Shown here in pieces: positions 34,600 through 45,372 of a stretch of DNA of 64,000 nucleotides. Below the pieces are notes generated by a model that saw only the letters and a program-made list of their open reading frames with translations, had not been told where the DNA came from and did not search any database. The stretch lies in contig NC_081406.1 in assembly GCF_030272615.1 (NCBI RefSeq), positions 470,694,400-470,758,399 on the forward strand, written 5' to 3'. Origin of the DNA: Cryptomeria japonica (lineage: Eukaryota; Streptophyta; Pinopsida; Cupressales; Cupressaceae). A program made the translations under genes and the position numbers. Position 1 is the stretch's first letter, and the number at the start of each line of letters is the position of its first letter.

Positions 34600-35652
34600 T
34601 CATTTTAATCCAGGGATATGCAGCACACCATTAATCCCTTTTATTCTACCATCAGAAAACCTGATTCTAACCTTACCTCGACCAACAATGTCTAGAGGTG
34701 AATCATCACCCAAGTACACCTTACCTCCATTAAATCCTTCATATTCAGAAAACCAATCTCTATTGGAAGTCATATGAAAAGATGCACCTGAGTCAATTAG
34801 CCAGGCATCATTACCTGCATGAGTCGCCAAAGCCGCAATAAATGCATCGCCATCTTCCTTGTCGGACTCAGAATCAGAATCGAACTTTTTCTTTTTCTTC
34901 TTCTTTTCTTCTTTGCAGTCCTTACGGATGTGACCCGGTTTACCGCAATTCCAGCAAATGACTTTGGACTTTCCAGGAGATTTCGATCTCCCTTTGGATT
35001 TGGACTTGCCATGCTTCTCATTCTTCTTGCCTTTCTCCTTAGGTCTTCCACGAACGGTTAGGGCTTCCTTTGAACTGATGGATACCTTCCTTCGCATCTC
35101 TTCACCAAGTAGGGCACCCACCACGTCTTCAGATTTCAAAACGACAGAAGTACTACCGATAGCCATAACAAGAGAATCCCACGAATCAGGCAAAGAACAA
35201 AGCAAGATTTGACATTTCTCCTCCTCGTCCATCTTAACACCGACGGATACTAATTGAGCCACAATCATATTGAATGCTTCTAGGTGGTCTGCAATTCGTC
35301 CACCCTCTTCCATCTTCAAGGAATACAATTTCTTTCTTAAAAAAATTTGATTTAATAAAGATTTCACTTGATACATCTCACCAAGCTTAGTCCATAGCTT
35401 CTTTGCAGAGTTCTCTTCATGAACATTGATTAGAACAGAGTCTGCCAGGCACAGTCTGATTAGACCCTTGGCTTTTCGGTCCATAACATCATACTGAGCT
35501 GCCGCAGTAGGATCTGAGGGCCTTTGGACATTCGCATCAACAGCATCCCAAAGATCTCGATCTATTAGCAGATCTTCCATCTTCAGCTTCCACATCTCAA
35601 AATTACTTCCATTAAATTTCTCCACCTCTATTCTCCCTGACGAACTCGCCAT
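34600..35652 (-). CDS. Copia element F Gag and protease, ended by a premature TGA
   Basis: This is 350 residues from the minus-strand ATG at 35,652 (MASSSGRIEVEKFNGSNFEM). A UBN2-type Gag domain spans about 10-195. A basic KGKKNEKHGKSKSKGR tract is followed by one zinc knuckle CWNCGKPGHIRKDC (about 233-246), a Lys run and an acidic stretch DSDSESDKED. The aspartic-protease active site is DSGASFHMT (about 288). The frame stops at TGA 34,600-34,602 and reopens 12 bases on in the same frame. Related elements usually have Arg here, so a CGA to TGA change at a CpG is likely. The stop alone separates Gag-protease from integrase-RT; occasional read-through cannot be excluded. Confidence 0.93.
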   Translation of the reverse strand: MASSSGRIEVEKFNGSNFEMWKLKMEDLLIDRDLWDAVDANVQRPSDPTAAAQYDVMDRKAKGLIRLCLADSVLINVHEENSAKKLWTKLGEMYQVKSLLNQIFLRKKLYSLKMEEGGRIADHLEAFNMIVAQLVSVGVKMDEEEKCQILLCSLPDSWDSLVMAIGSTSVVLKSEDVVGALLGEEMRRKVSISSKEALTVRGRPKEKGKKNEKHGKSKSKGRSKSPGKSKVICWNCGKPGHIRKDCKEEKKKKKKKFDSDSESDKEDGDAFIAALATHAGNDAWLIDSGASFHMTSNRDWFSEYEGFNGGKVYLGDDSPLDIVGRGKVRIRFSDGRIKGINGVLHIPGLK

Positions 35653-35761
35653 CTGAATATTCCTGCAACAAGATCAAAAAGTGTCTTCTGCACAAGCTCC
35701 CACTCAAATCTGGATTAGTTCAAAAAACCCAACTGCCCACAATTGAAACCAAAGGTGATCA

Positions 35762-35774
35762 GGCTCTGATACCA
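35762..35774 (-). other. Primer-binding site of Copia element F
   Basis: The minus strand reads TGGTATCAGAGCC two bases inside the 5' LTR, a perfect match to the end of plant initiator-Met tRNA. Confidence 0.95.
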
Positions 35775-35776
35775 CT

Positions 35777-36670
35777 TGTAAGGAAGTTAAGTAGCGGAAA
35801 CAACTTCCTACACTAACCTTGAGAGGAGGGTAATGCAAAACTTTTTCAGATCATTACAACAGTTACAGAAAATAGAAATAGATATAATAGCAATCATACC
35901 ACAACACAATGATTTACGTGGGGAAAACCCTTTCGGGAGAAAAACCCCACCCTCCAAAAGCAGCTCAATATTTTATTCAGCAATCAAAAACAGATTACAA
36001 AATACTTGAAGAGCAAGCTCTTCGTAGGAGTACCACTAATCAGAGATTCAGAGGCAACTCAATAGCCATAAGACTCTTACACACAACCTCTATCTCACAC
36101 ACCTCATAAATAGGAGATACAATACAAGAAACCGTCAAACGGTATTACAAAACCATGGGCTAAAACCACCCAATAAGGTGTAGCCGACCTTATCTCCCTT
36201 CTAGATGCCCTATGACATGTTAAAGCACACATCAACACATGTCGCTCCCTTTTACAGCTCATTTATGTATTCGATACAAATTATTTTTTCTATTTCAGGA
36301 GTACAAACTTCCGGAGGCCATAACTTGAGAACCGGGTGTCCGATTGACGAACCGTTTGAAGTGCCGGAAAGCTCGCGAAGTGCTCTATCACCTCGTAACC
36401 CACTTCACCGGTTACAGAAACTTTTCAAGGCGTTTCAGAGCCTCTAAAGTCCCCAAAATTAAGTTTAAACATTTTATTGCACCCCTCCAAGACGAAAACT
36501 TTAATATCTTCAAAACTAGCTGCGACCTTGCGACGCAACTTTACCGGAATGCTTATCTAGCCAACCAGAAGCTTCAGGGAGAGTTTCGCACCATTTCGTG
36601 CTCAAATAAAAACTTACTATAAATAGTAACCTCGCATAAATGCAAGGTTGAGACACCATTTTTCCCAACA
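35777..36670 (-). repeat. 5' LTR of Copia element F, with TATA box near 36,615-36,626
   Basis: It is 894 bp with intact TG...CA ends (TGTAAGGAAG and TTTCCCAACA on the plus strand). The minus strand holds TTACTATTTATAGTAA at 36,613-36,628, a plausible TATA box for the element transcript, with start expected about 30 bases further left. The LTR is otherwise free of genes. Confidence 0.94.
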
Positions 36671-37826
36671 ACATCGGCCTGACTCATCTCAATAGTCCTC
36701 CACCTATGGATGTGTATCAACATGACATATGAATTCAGGTTGACAACTTTGAAGTCACTCCGAAGAAGATCATCACACCAATATATTTTGTCTATCTATC
36801 TATCTATCGGTATGTCTCTCCCCAATGTCAGTGTAAGTTAATTTTCCACAACAGGACCTCCTATCGGTGCAACATGAGGAGCTCTTTCTGATCATACCTT
36901 ATTACATGCAGATTATATGACTTCCAATATTGGTCAGAGTCACACTGATAACACAGACCAAAGATAATTTAGGATCACTACTTAGATCGCCCAGAGTTAC
37001 ATCGATCAGGTCACCGAAAGGGACTTTTTCAACACAGTTCAGATCAGCCAGACAACTCAGGAGTTTCATCGATATTGCTTCTTCAGGACCATTTCGCCAA
37101 GACCATTAACCCGTCATGCCGACATTTGCAAAAAGAAGGATTTTTGACATTTTTCAATTCTGCAACTAACCTGCAACCTGTAACATAACCTTGTGATATA
37201 AATGGAAATATAGTGGTCCCTTCTGCAGCTTCATTAGATTAGCTCGATCTGATCTCTTGTCATTCTTCTCATCAGTAAGACTTTCTAGGGTCTCACCGAT
37301 ATGTTTCTTCTCTATTATTCTAATCTTCTTATGGAGCATTCATCATCTTGCAACTTTGTCCTATTTGATGTATCTTCATGCCTTTGCATATATCTACATC
37401 TGCATCTAGTGGGTGTCCTACAAGTCTCAACATCACAGTTCCGTGGGTGTCAAGTTGTTCCTTTACACATTCTTTGTCAAACTGCACTTGTTCTCTAGGA
37501 AACATATCATCTCTGTTGTTGATATCAATCAACTTAGTCATGCACACATACATGTTGACATCAATGCCAACAAAAGAAATGCAAAAGAATGACATTACGT
37601 TAATAAATGATAAAGAACGAATGCACGACATAAAGAAAAGCGTTAGTAAGTGTGAAAACCCTAAAATAAGGTCACATGGACATGTTAAAGTGTTATGCCG
37701 CAAGCGTTAACCTTTCTTAGATGCCTACAATTCCATCTTCCACAATCAAATTTCATTTGACACACATTTTATTATGTTGGTGATGGAGTAGTTGAAGTGG
37801 AGAAAGGAGTGCTTGTGATGGAAGAA

Positions 37827-38351
37827 GAGGAGAAAGTTTGGGAGGCCTTCACAATTTATGTGTTTTTCTAGCAAATTAATATTATTATCAACAGTATTAA
37901 TTAACACGAATTAAACATGTTTTGATTATTATTATATTTAAATAATCTTATGCAATATTTTATAATAAATATTTTAAAAAATATATAATTTATGCAATTA
38001 TATTTTTAATTATTATATATAAAAAATTATTAAAAATATAAAGAAAAAAAAAACATTTTATTTTATATTAGAAAAATGATAAGTTATAAGAGGAGAAAGT
38101 TTGTGAGGCTTTCACCCGTTTATGTGCTTTTCTAGCAAATTAATAATATCGTCAACAATATTAATAGTTATATGAATTAAATATGTTATTTTATTATTGT
38201 TATATTTAAATAATCTTATTTAATATTTTGTAATAAATATTAAAAAAAATAATAATTTATAGAATTATATTTTTTATTATTATGTATTAAAAAATATAAA
38301 GAAAAATAATATATGTTATTTTATATTAGGAAAAAATGATAAATTATAAGT
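37827..38351. repeat. Two-copy tandem duplication, about 263-bp unit
   Basis: Both units start GAGGAGAAAGTTTG (37,827 and 38,090) and share TTTTCTAGCAAATTAATA, TATTTAAATAATCTTAT and AAATATAAAGAAAAA in the same order. The copies differ by several substitutions and small gaps, so the duplication is old. No terminal inverted repeat was seen. Confidence 0.8.
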
Positions 38352-38668
38352 TAATATTTGTATCATGATTAAATTTTTGATATAATTTGTCAATAATATT
38401 TTAAAAAAATACCATTTTATTTGGTATTTATGGTTTGTTTTTATATCACTTCTAAAGGTTTTATCCAAAGTGTACCATAAAATTACGAAGATATAGTATT
38501 GGATTCAACTATGAAATGGATCCTTGTTTTTACTTTCATTTATATTAGGTTATGTTTTATTTTAGTTTTCATTTTTCTTCCTTGTTGGTCTTATACGAGA
38601 GGTATTTTAAGTTTTATGTCCCAACCTTCCATTGTCCCATCACTTTTAGCAAAATGTCCCTATATTAT

Positions 38669-38959
38669 TTAAACATTCCTTAACTCCTTGTTTAGGTTGA
38701 TTTGTGTAATCTCAATCTCCATATGGGCATTTGTTATCATGTTAATATCTTTTGTCTTCCAATTTAATCCAACAAAGTATTTTGGGTCTATGTTATGAAG
38801 TGGTTTTGAGTCTTTATATTTGAGACTATGGAGTTTGGAAGGACTAGTTCTATTTGTCTGAATCTCGTCCTTTACTTCTTGCAATCCTTGCAAAGCTATC
38901 CATGCATGAGTTTGCCCTTTTATCCAACTTTTATTTGCATTAATGGATACTTTAGCCAT
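38669..38959 (-). CDS. Hypothetical 96-residue ORF, uncertain
   Basis: It starts MAKVSINANKSWIKGQTHAW and ends KELRNV. Amino-acid use is varied and includes four Trp, unlike the low-complexity frames nearby. I recognise no domain, no signal peptide and no membrane segment. There is no obvious TATA box or partner exon. It could be a remnant exon or a chance frame in AT-rich DNA. Confidence 0.2.
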   Translation of the reverse strand: MAKVSINANKSWIKGQTHAWIALQGLQEVKDEIQTNRTSPSKLHSLKYKDSKPLHNIDPKYFVGLNWKTKDINMITNAHMEIEITQINLNKELRNV

Positions 38960-39380
38960 TCAAGCAAAACCTATATGTATAAACCATTCAAGCACACAAG
39001 ATTATGAAGATGTGAATCAACAACTTAAAGATTCTATAGAAATATAGTAACAATAAAATGAAGCCTTTTTTTTTTTTCAATTTCATGTTTGATTTTTTAA
39101 CTATTGAATAAACTTTAAATAATAATAATAAATTACTAAAATTATAAAAGTAGTTTACTTTCACCTCCAGTTACCTTCATTTATATTTATTAAGCTTATA
39201 TTTCATAAAAGACATCAATTGTAAATCTTCATTCAATGGTTTTGCATGCAAAAAAAAATTCCATGACTAACATAACATCTATATATGTGAAAGAAAATTT
39301 TGAATAGGTTGGATTAAATGAACAAAATATTCAAAATAAATAAGTAAATAAAATAATATTAAAAATATAAATTTTTAATA

Positions 39381-39700
39381 TTATTTTAGTTAGTTAGTGT
39401 TATCCCCATACAATTTAATAATATAAAATTTTGATAATAAAATAATATTAATTATATAATAATTAAAATAACAAAATAATAAAATAATAAAAATAACATA
39501 ATAATAATATATTATTTAGAATAACAATATTTAAGTAATAATATTAAAATTATTTATTTTAGTTAGGATTATCCTCATGTAATTTAGTAATATAAAAATT
39601 TGATGATAAAATAGTATTATTAATATAATAATACAGTACATAGAATAACAATATTTTAGTTTATAATCTTGAAATACTAATATACAAATCATTATAATAT
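39381..39700. repeat. Diverged tandem duplication, about 168-bp unit
   Basis: GTTAGTGTTATCCCCATACAATTTAATAATA near 39,396 recurs as GTTAGGATTATCCTCATGTAATTTAGTAATA near 39,563, each followed by TATAAAA-TTTGAT-ATAAAATA-TATT. The second copy ends just before element B. Confidence 0.7.
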
Positions 39701-39706
39701 TACAAA

Positions 39707-40708
39707 TGTATACACCTAAAAATGGTCTGAAGATAATTAATTAAATAAGCAATTTTTCAATTAATCCCCCTTCCCAATTTAATTGAATTCATTAGCAATT
39801 TGATTAAATTCCCCCATTCATCTGCTTATTAATAAATCTAAGGATTTATTTAATAGGTTCATTTCAATGGTCCCCTTTGATTAATTAATCTGAATTAATT
39901 AATCCTCTCCCATTTCTAACCACCTAACCTAACCACTCCCTAACCTAACCCATTCCACCTAATCCTAGGTTTAACTAACCCTATCCTATCCTACTCGTCC
40001 TAACCTCCTTATCCTAACCTCCTATGGGTTGGATATTCTCCCCTTGAGACACATGCCACTTATGCCACATGTCTCCTCCCTTGGACACTTGCCCTCTTGT
40101 GAGCAAGATTCCCTGACACTTGTCACCACAAAGATGAAAAGTGTCCCTCGCTCCAACCTCTTCTCCAACCTCCTCCAATTTGACCCTTGATATCTTTAGA
40201 CTCAATCTTGACCATTGATTCCTGCCACCTCACCCCTAGCCTTGGATATCCTATAAAAATCCCCCATTTTGGAGCACAAAGGATCCCATCTCATATCATC
40301 TCAAGCATTGTTATTATAGGCATATCAATTCTTGCATATCATTTAAGCATTGCTATTATAGGCAATTGCATCTTATATCTAGCTTAATTTGATCATCTTC
40401 TAGCTTAATTGCATCTATCATTTAGCATAATCATGCATACCATTAGCATAATTAACTTCTTGGATCAATCTAGTTTAATAATGCATTTATTTGGCTTGCG
40501 TATCATATCATTTTAAATCCTCTGTCTTGGTGTAGTCAAGTCACTGGGATTGCTCATCTAGAACTGAGAGCAAATCCACACTCGCATCTCTTAGGAGGCG
40601 ATAGGTCGCTTTGTCATGGTTTACCTTTCATTTGATTTCAATTTACTAACCATGCTTATAATGATCTATTAAGTGTTTGTGTTGCAGCTATAGGTATCTT
40701 ACTTTACA
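39707..40708 (+). repeat. 5' LTR of element B, TATA box at 40,251-40,259
   Basis: It begins TGTATACACC and ends ATCTTACTTTACA. It is collinear with the minus strand of 44,234-45,355. CTATAAAAA at 40,251 is a good TATA box; the other copy has CTATAAATA. The stretch CACCTAAAAATGGTC just inside the start is also found in the A LTR. A CCTAACC-rich segment lies at 39,915-40,020. Confidence 0.88.
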
Positions 40709-40716
40709 ACCATGCC

Positions 40717-40741
40717 ATTTTGACACCCACCGTGGGGCCGA
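40717..40741 (+). other. Primer-binding site region of element B
   Basis: TTTTGACACCCACCGTGGGG follows the LTR closely. In plant Tat-lineage elements this place reads TTTGGCGCCCACCGTGGGG, so two or three bases have changed. It supports assignment of B to the Tat group. Confidence 0.6.
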
Positions 40742-42849
40742 AAATCTCATTTTTTGCCTCTTGCATCTTCAAAATCTTCAATCTCATAGGTTCCTAGCCG
40801 CATCTACTTCAGAATCTTGTATGAGTACCTTTTCAGAACCATATGAGTTTCTTTGTGCACTCGTATGGGTATGTGGGAATACTCATACTATTAGGTGAAG
40901 CTACTTGTACGATTTTTTTCTTCTGGGTTTTCAAAACAGTTTGCATTTTAAGGGTTTGTATGCTTCAATTTGGCTATTACTAATGCTAACCCTTGCCTGA
41001 TTTTGAGTTTTCTAGTAGTCTAACTGGTTTTTGCAGGATGATTGTCGAAGATTACACTTGCCAAAGAATCAATTACTCAAAACAACATGATTACTGATGT
41101 ATTGGTTTTGCAAGTTGCCTAAGGAAGCTCAACCAAACTTTGCATCTTCTTAAAGTTTTCTAGGCACACTTAATTTTCTATTGGTAAATGAACAATCTTG
41201 TTTTCTATGCTCGAGAAGTTGTCTAAAAGGTAGGAGAGTATTCTCTTGTCCGTATGGACAATTAGAAATCCCGACCCTTGAAGTGCTTCTATGTTTAAGA
41301 TTTGAATACCTTTAGTGGGCCTGTCACAGTGAGAAAAAGTAATCACCCTGTGAGAATGACCAAAGTGAGTACAACTAGACCTAAGCTTTTTGACTCACTC
41401 TAAAAAATAGGCCTCTCAGAATTAAAGTCTCAGAGGATGGGGTTATTTGAGTTTTCTCTATTGAGATCTCTCATATCAGACATTTAGTAGGGCCTCACGG
41501 TCTCAATCATGCTTGCGTGACTACTTCTTATTTTTGTACGTTGTTGGGATATAGGACTCAATTGGGCTTGCACGACTGCAAGGGGTAATTACAAATGAAA
41601 ATCCTTACTAAGAACCCTAAGATATAAGCTACCCAGTTCACCTCCAAAAGAGAGATAATCTTTGTGCAAGAGAGATAGTAACTCTCCCAAGACACTTTCC
41701 ATATTGTGCCCCCATTAGCATTTGGAGTCGGATAATGCGGCGTTGAGAAGCCATTATGTGAGACTCAACGACCGTATTCTGATTAGCTATTGGGTGTGTA
41801 CCTAAGTTTGCAAGCAAAGGTTTTCAATCTCAGCCAACTTCCTTAGGATTTAGCATGCTGTGCTTGAGGTCACTTATCATATCATGTGTTTGTTGTGTTT
41901 TCATCCCTGAAACAAAAACTCAGACATCTAAAATTGGAAAACATAACCAAAACATCAAGCACCATTGATAAAAAATCTGTCAAAGTCAAAATTTTGTCTC
42001 TTCTCTGTAATCAGTTGTATGAGTTTTCTAGTTTGTCGTATGAGAAAGCTAGTTTATCATCTTGTTTTGTGTTAATTATCGTACGATTCAGATTAGTAGA
42101 GGATTATTTGTTATCAGTTGTTGTTTAGTTCTATGGCAGTGTCGTATGAGATTATGCCTTTCTCACATGGGTCTATATGAATTGTCGTCCGGGACTGTGT
42201 AAACTATTGTACAAATTTATGTCTTTGTTAGTCCAGAGCTATCTTATTGCATGTCTTTTCCAGATCTGTCATGTTTGCTTGGTCAATTTACAGTGAGTGT
42301 ATACACATGATATCTGTCATCTAGTGCTTAGGTTGTCTTCTTGGTTCGCTCGGTCAAGCTATCTTTTGTCACATAGGATTCTAGAACTAGACACCACAAG
42401 ATTTTCAAGTATTCATCTTCAACAGGTTCAAGATCTAAAATCTCAAAGTGCATCATCACCTCTTTGATAAACTGATCACTCAAAACATAGTTTCTCATTA
42501 GGATCTATCATCCTTTATCATGAAACTACAACATTTGATCAGGATAACCTTGTCCCACATCGTAGGATATATCATTCCTATTGGACTTGGTTTTATCAAA
42601 ATCATCATCATTGCACTCCAAACTAAGATTAAAAAACTTACAAATATACAAATACTTAAATTCTTTTCGTGTCATATCACTCTATCATATCTACATTGAC
42701 AGTTGGCCACTTATCGAAACACCTTTTAGACAATCGAATCCCTACACAATATTAAACACACGTGTATGCCCATTTTAACTAGAGTGTAGAGGCGTAAGAT
42801 CGAAGAACCAAAAATAGAAACATTCGATATAGCTGAAGATCATAGAAAC
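40742..42849 (+). other. Leader of element B
   Basis: This contains the block shared with element A (41,210-41,620; see 18,690-19,170). A run of the short motif TCGTATGAG or CGTATGAGA lies at about 42,016-42,150, with weaker forms near 40,820-40,890. No convincing ORF is present. An 80-codon frame at 41,886-42,128 has no domain. Confidence 0.55.
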
Positions 42850-43145
42850 ATGGAATACAAAAGTAAAATACAAGAAGAAGACATAACAAGTCAACATATC
42901 AAAGAAATCAAACGAGTCCAAAATCAAAAGCCAACTATGCCAAAACCTCGCAAGGATTCAAATTCATCTCCAAAGAAAGGTGGCTCTTTTATGCAACTCT
43001 TAAAGAGATCCCAAAGGGATTTTTTTGAGGAAGATCAAAATTGCGCACCTATGTCTAGCAATGGCTCATCCCCCCATAAGCAAATTGACTCTCCAAAGGC
43101 ATCTATTCCTACACCTCTTGAAAATTTGCAAGAACCTTCTCCACC
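42850..43145 (+). pseudogene. Element B KPRK ORF, truncated
   Basis: The frame from ATG 42,850 carries MPKPRKD, KKGGSFMQLLKRSQRDFFEE, DQN, MSSNGSSPHKQIDSPKASIP and TP. It matches the middle of the element A ORF (KPRKKGG ... FFEEDQN ... MSSNASSPRKQIDSPVASIP) over about 70 residues. Beyond about 43,145 the frame enters LINE sequence read backwards. In B this segment comes soon after the leader, where Tat/Ogre elements may carry an extra ORF before gag. Function unknown. Confidence 0.65.
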
Positions 43146-43147
43146 AT

Positions 43148-44105
43148 CCACTGAACCCAAATCATACTCTTTCTCCAAACTTGAGGAAGAACTAGCCTCT
43201 GCAATCTCCACTTCTGTCTTCTCCTCTCTTGTAGGTTGCACAACATAATTTGGTACCTCCAGATTCTGAACTATTGGGACCTCCTTTTTAGAGTCTGTGC
43301 AATTACCTAAAATCATCCCAACAACTTCCTTCCCCGAACCTGAAGTATAAGGAAGACAGAGAGAATTTTGAAGAGGTTTTTTCTTCTCCACCCAAAACTG
43401 TTTAGACTTTACCTTCTAAGAAATTCTTCTCCTGGCTCTCCTCACAAAAAGTCTGCATTCCTTTTCAAAATGAAATTTACTACCACATCAGTTACAAATC
43501 GATCTCTCTTTTTCTAACTCAACCTGTTGTATCTACTTCCCTTCCAAAGTGATTAATGTGATATGAGATGGAACTTCGTTAACCGCAATGATCTTTAATC
43601 GATCATATATGTACAAGTCTTTTTCCACAATGACTTCATTGATCTCAAGCAAAGTCCCCAAAGAACATCCTTTTTTCTCTAGGCTAATGTCTCCCCAATA
43701 TTCAATGGGGAGATTGTACAATCTAATCCATACCGGTTAATCATACATCGCAAGTGGTAATGGATCGAAATTCGGGGACCATGGTTGAATATAGATAGGA
43801 TGATCTCCAACAAACCACTTTTCTTGACACAAGATTCTATTTCTCTCTGAATTCTCAACAAACACCACCACAAAGAAGCCTTTGGGTATGAATTTGACCA
43901 CCAATTTCATTCCCCAACGCTTGGCAATCCATTCTTTGATTGCAATCCTATTCAACTTAGGGCCCACAACTCTTCCAATCACTGCAAGATCTACCCACAA
44001 TGATTTGTCTCCCTTAGTGTTGTTGGTCAGATCAATCTCATACACCGCTTCCTTACAATCTCCATTAAAGGGTAACCATTTTTGCAGAGAGATACCTTCC
44101 GCCAT
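43148..44105 (-). pseudogene. LINE G ORF1: DUF4283-like RNA-binding protein with zinc knuckle
   Basis: The minus-strand ATG at 44,105 opens MAEGISLQKWLPFNGD. It is followed by WVDLAVIGRVVGPKLNR, KRWGMKLVVKFIPKGFFVVV, WFVGDHPIYIQPWSPNFDPL and then (next frame) LPIEYWGDISL. These are the hallmarks of the DUF4283 domain of plant L1 ORF1. A zinc knuckle of CNxCGSKFHFEKEC form is near 43,470-43,505. The reading goes on to about 43,150 (NYVVQPTREEKTEVEIAEAS). A stop near 43,739 and a frameshift break it. Its ORF2 is not adjacent but lies on the other strand at 50,870. Confidence 0.75.
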
Positions 44106-44233
44106 CTTCTTTGAGAATTTGAATGTTGCATTTATTATTATGTTGTTATTTTTTATTAATATATTATTAAATATATTAGTACTATTTATTAATTTTAGAA
44201 TTATTATATTATTCTTACTATTGTTGTCCTGGT

Positions 44234-45355
44234 TGTGAAGTAAGATACCTGCAGCTACAACACAAACACTCAATAGATCATTACAAGCATGGTTAGTAAA
44301 TTGAAATCAAATGAAAGATAAACCATGACAAAGCAACCTATCTCCTCCTAAGAGATGCGAGTGTGGATTTTCTCTCAGATCTAGATGAGCAATCTCGATG
44401 ACTTGACTACACCAAGACAAAGGATTTAAAATGATATGATATGCAAGCTAGATAAATTCATGATTAAAATAGGTTGATCTAAGAAGTTAATTATGCTAAT
44501 GGTATGCATGATTATGCTAAATGATATATGCAATTAAGCTAGAAGATGATCAAATTAAGCTAGATCTAAGATGTAATTGCCTATAATAACAATGCTTAAA
44601 TGATATGCAAGAAGTGATATGCCTATAATAACAATGCTTGATATGATATGAGATGGAATCCTTTGTGCTCCAAAATGGGGATATTTATAGGATTTCCAAG
44701 GCTAGGGGTGAGGTGGCAGGAATCGATGGTCAAGATTGAGTCTGAAGATATCAAGGGTCAAATTGGAGGAGGTTGGAGAAGAGGTTGGAGAAGAGGTTGG
44801 AGAAGAGGTTGGAGGAAGGGAAACTTGACATCTTTGTGGTGACAAGTGTCAAGGAATCTTGCTCACAAGAAGGCAAGTGTCCAAGGGAGGAGACATGTGG
44901 CATAAGTGCCATGTGTCTCAAGGGGAGAATATCCAACTCATAGGAGGATAGGATAGGGTTAGTTAAACCTAGGATTAGGTGGAATGGGTTAGGTTAGGGG
45001 GTGGTTAGGTTAGGTGGCTAGAAGTTAGGAGGCATGTGGGAAATTTGAATTTAAAAGTTCAAATAATAGGAAAAGGCTAATTAACTTTCAACAACTCATA
45101 AATTGATTTGTCTTAATTAATTAGGGGATTAGGAGAAATGAATTAAAATGGGGGGAGGATTAATTAATTCAGATTAATTAATCAAAGGGGACTATTGAAA
45201 TGAACTTATTAAATAAATCCTTAGATTTATTAATAAGTAGGTGAATGGGGGAATTTAATCAAATTGCTAATCAATTCAATTAAATTGGGAAGGGGGATTA
45301 ATTAAATAATTGCTTATTTAATTAATTATCTTCAGACCATTTTTAGGTGTATACA
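44234..45355 (-). repeat. 3' LTR of element B (inverted relative to the left LTR)
   Basis: It is 1,122 bp and complementary in order to 39,707-40,708. It includes a local expansion of GAGGTTGGAGAA (four copies at about 44,769-44,815, two in the left LTR). On the minus strand it is preceded by a polypurine tract, so it is a 3' LTR. The outer flank is ACCAG (minus strand), a poor match to ACAAA before the left LTR, so no clean target duplication remains. Confidence 0.85.
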
Positions 45356-45372
45356 TTTTTCCCCTCTTTGAA
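45356..45372 (-). other. Polypurine tract of element B
   Basis: The minus strand reads TTCAAAGAGGGGAAAAA directly before TGTATACACC. Confidence 0.8.

Larger units (their letters stand above)
30659..36670 (-). mobile_element. Element F: nearly intact Ty1/Copia retrotransposon (6.0 kb, Tork/Tnt1-like)
   Basis: It has two 894-bp LTRs (30,659-31,552 and 35,777-36,670) that differ at roughly a dozen sites by eye. The target duplication ACATC is perfect (30,654-30,658 and 36,671-36,675). The empty site is visible in the other D LTR at 4,920-4,924. Inside, on the minus strand, are a primer-binding site for initiator-Met tRNA, a gag-pol frame of 1,348 codons with only one stop, and a polypurine tract (AAGTGGGAGATT). 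The outer end of the left LTR reads TA instead of TG. It is the youngest and best preserved element here. Confidence 0.96.
2665..37572 (-). mobile_element. Element D: old minus-strand LTR retrotransposon, gag-only, split by four insertions
   Basis: Two diverged direct repeats, 2,665-5,822 and 28,317-37,572 (the latter split by a Copia element), flank an interior that is about 3.3 kb once inserts are removed. On the minus strand the interior reads gag start (28,244), coiled coil (16.9-16.35 kb), linker (14.57-14.32 kb), several zinc knuckles (7.86-6.96 kb) and a polypurine tract beside the 3' LTR. The gag reading continues in frame across the target duplications of C (GFIKDK then NPRRRYK) and of A. 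No protease, RT or integrase is visible, so D was either non-autonomous or lost pol. The LTR repeats look roughly 85 percent alike by eye, so it is old. Confidence 0.75.
28317..37572 (-). repeat. 5' LTR of element D, interrupted by the Copia element F
   Basis: The two parts, 28,317-30,658 and 36,671-37,572, together match 2,665-5,822. The left end carries CACTGAGAGGGGGGTGAATCAG near 28,332, the reverse of the LTR end also seen in C. The right end is GACATCAATGCCAACA. Compared with the other copy, 12 bases (ACAACTTCAATT-like) are missing just before the end. The putative primer-binding site, minus strand TTTGGATTATAAAAAGG at about 28,300-28,316, is badly decayed. Confidence 0.7.
37573..39706. 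other. AT-rich spacer between elements D and B
   Basis: This is the only stretch over 2 kb that no retroelement explains. It begins with the five bases AAAGA after the D LTR. It holds two tandem duplications (37,827-38,351 and 39,381-39,700), long A/T runs and one 96-codon ORF. A similar AT-rich piece of 124 bases lies beyond the other end of element B (44,110-44,233), as expected if B inserted into such sequence. Confidence 0.5.
39707..43145 (+). mobile_element. Element B, left half (plus strand): 5' LTR, leader, KPRK ORF
   Basis: The LTR (39,707-40,708) is followed by a Tat-like primer-binding site, a leader related to that of element A, and the start of an ORF. The element breaks off at about 43,145, where LINE sequence in the opposite direction begins. 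The rest of a matching element lies at 44,234-50,870 in the opposite orientation. I read the two as halves of one element separated by an inversion. Confidence 0.7.

Noticed and set aside
32303-34777. Plus-strand ORFs of 78-195 codons
   Set aside because: They are shadows of the Copia gag-pol frame on the other strand.
39707-45355. A single element with long inverted terminal repeats (DNA-transposon-like)
   Set aside because: The two repeats are LTRs: each has TG..CA ends, one is followed by a primer-binding site and the other preceded by a polypurine tract. The inverted layout is better explained by inversion.
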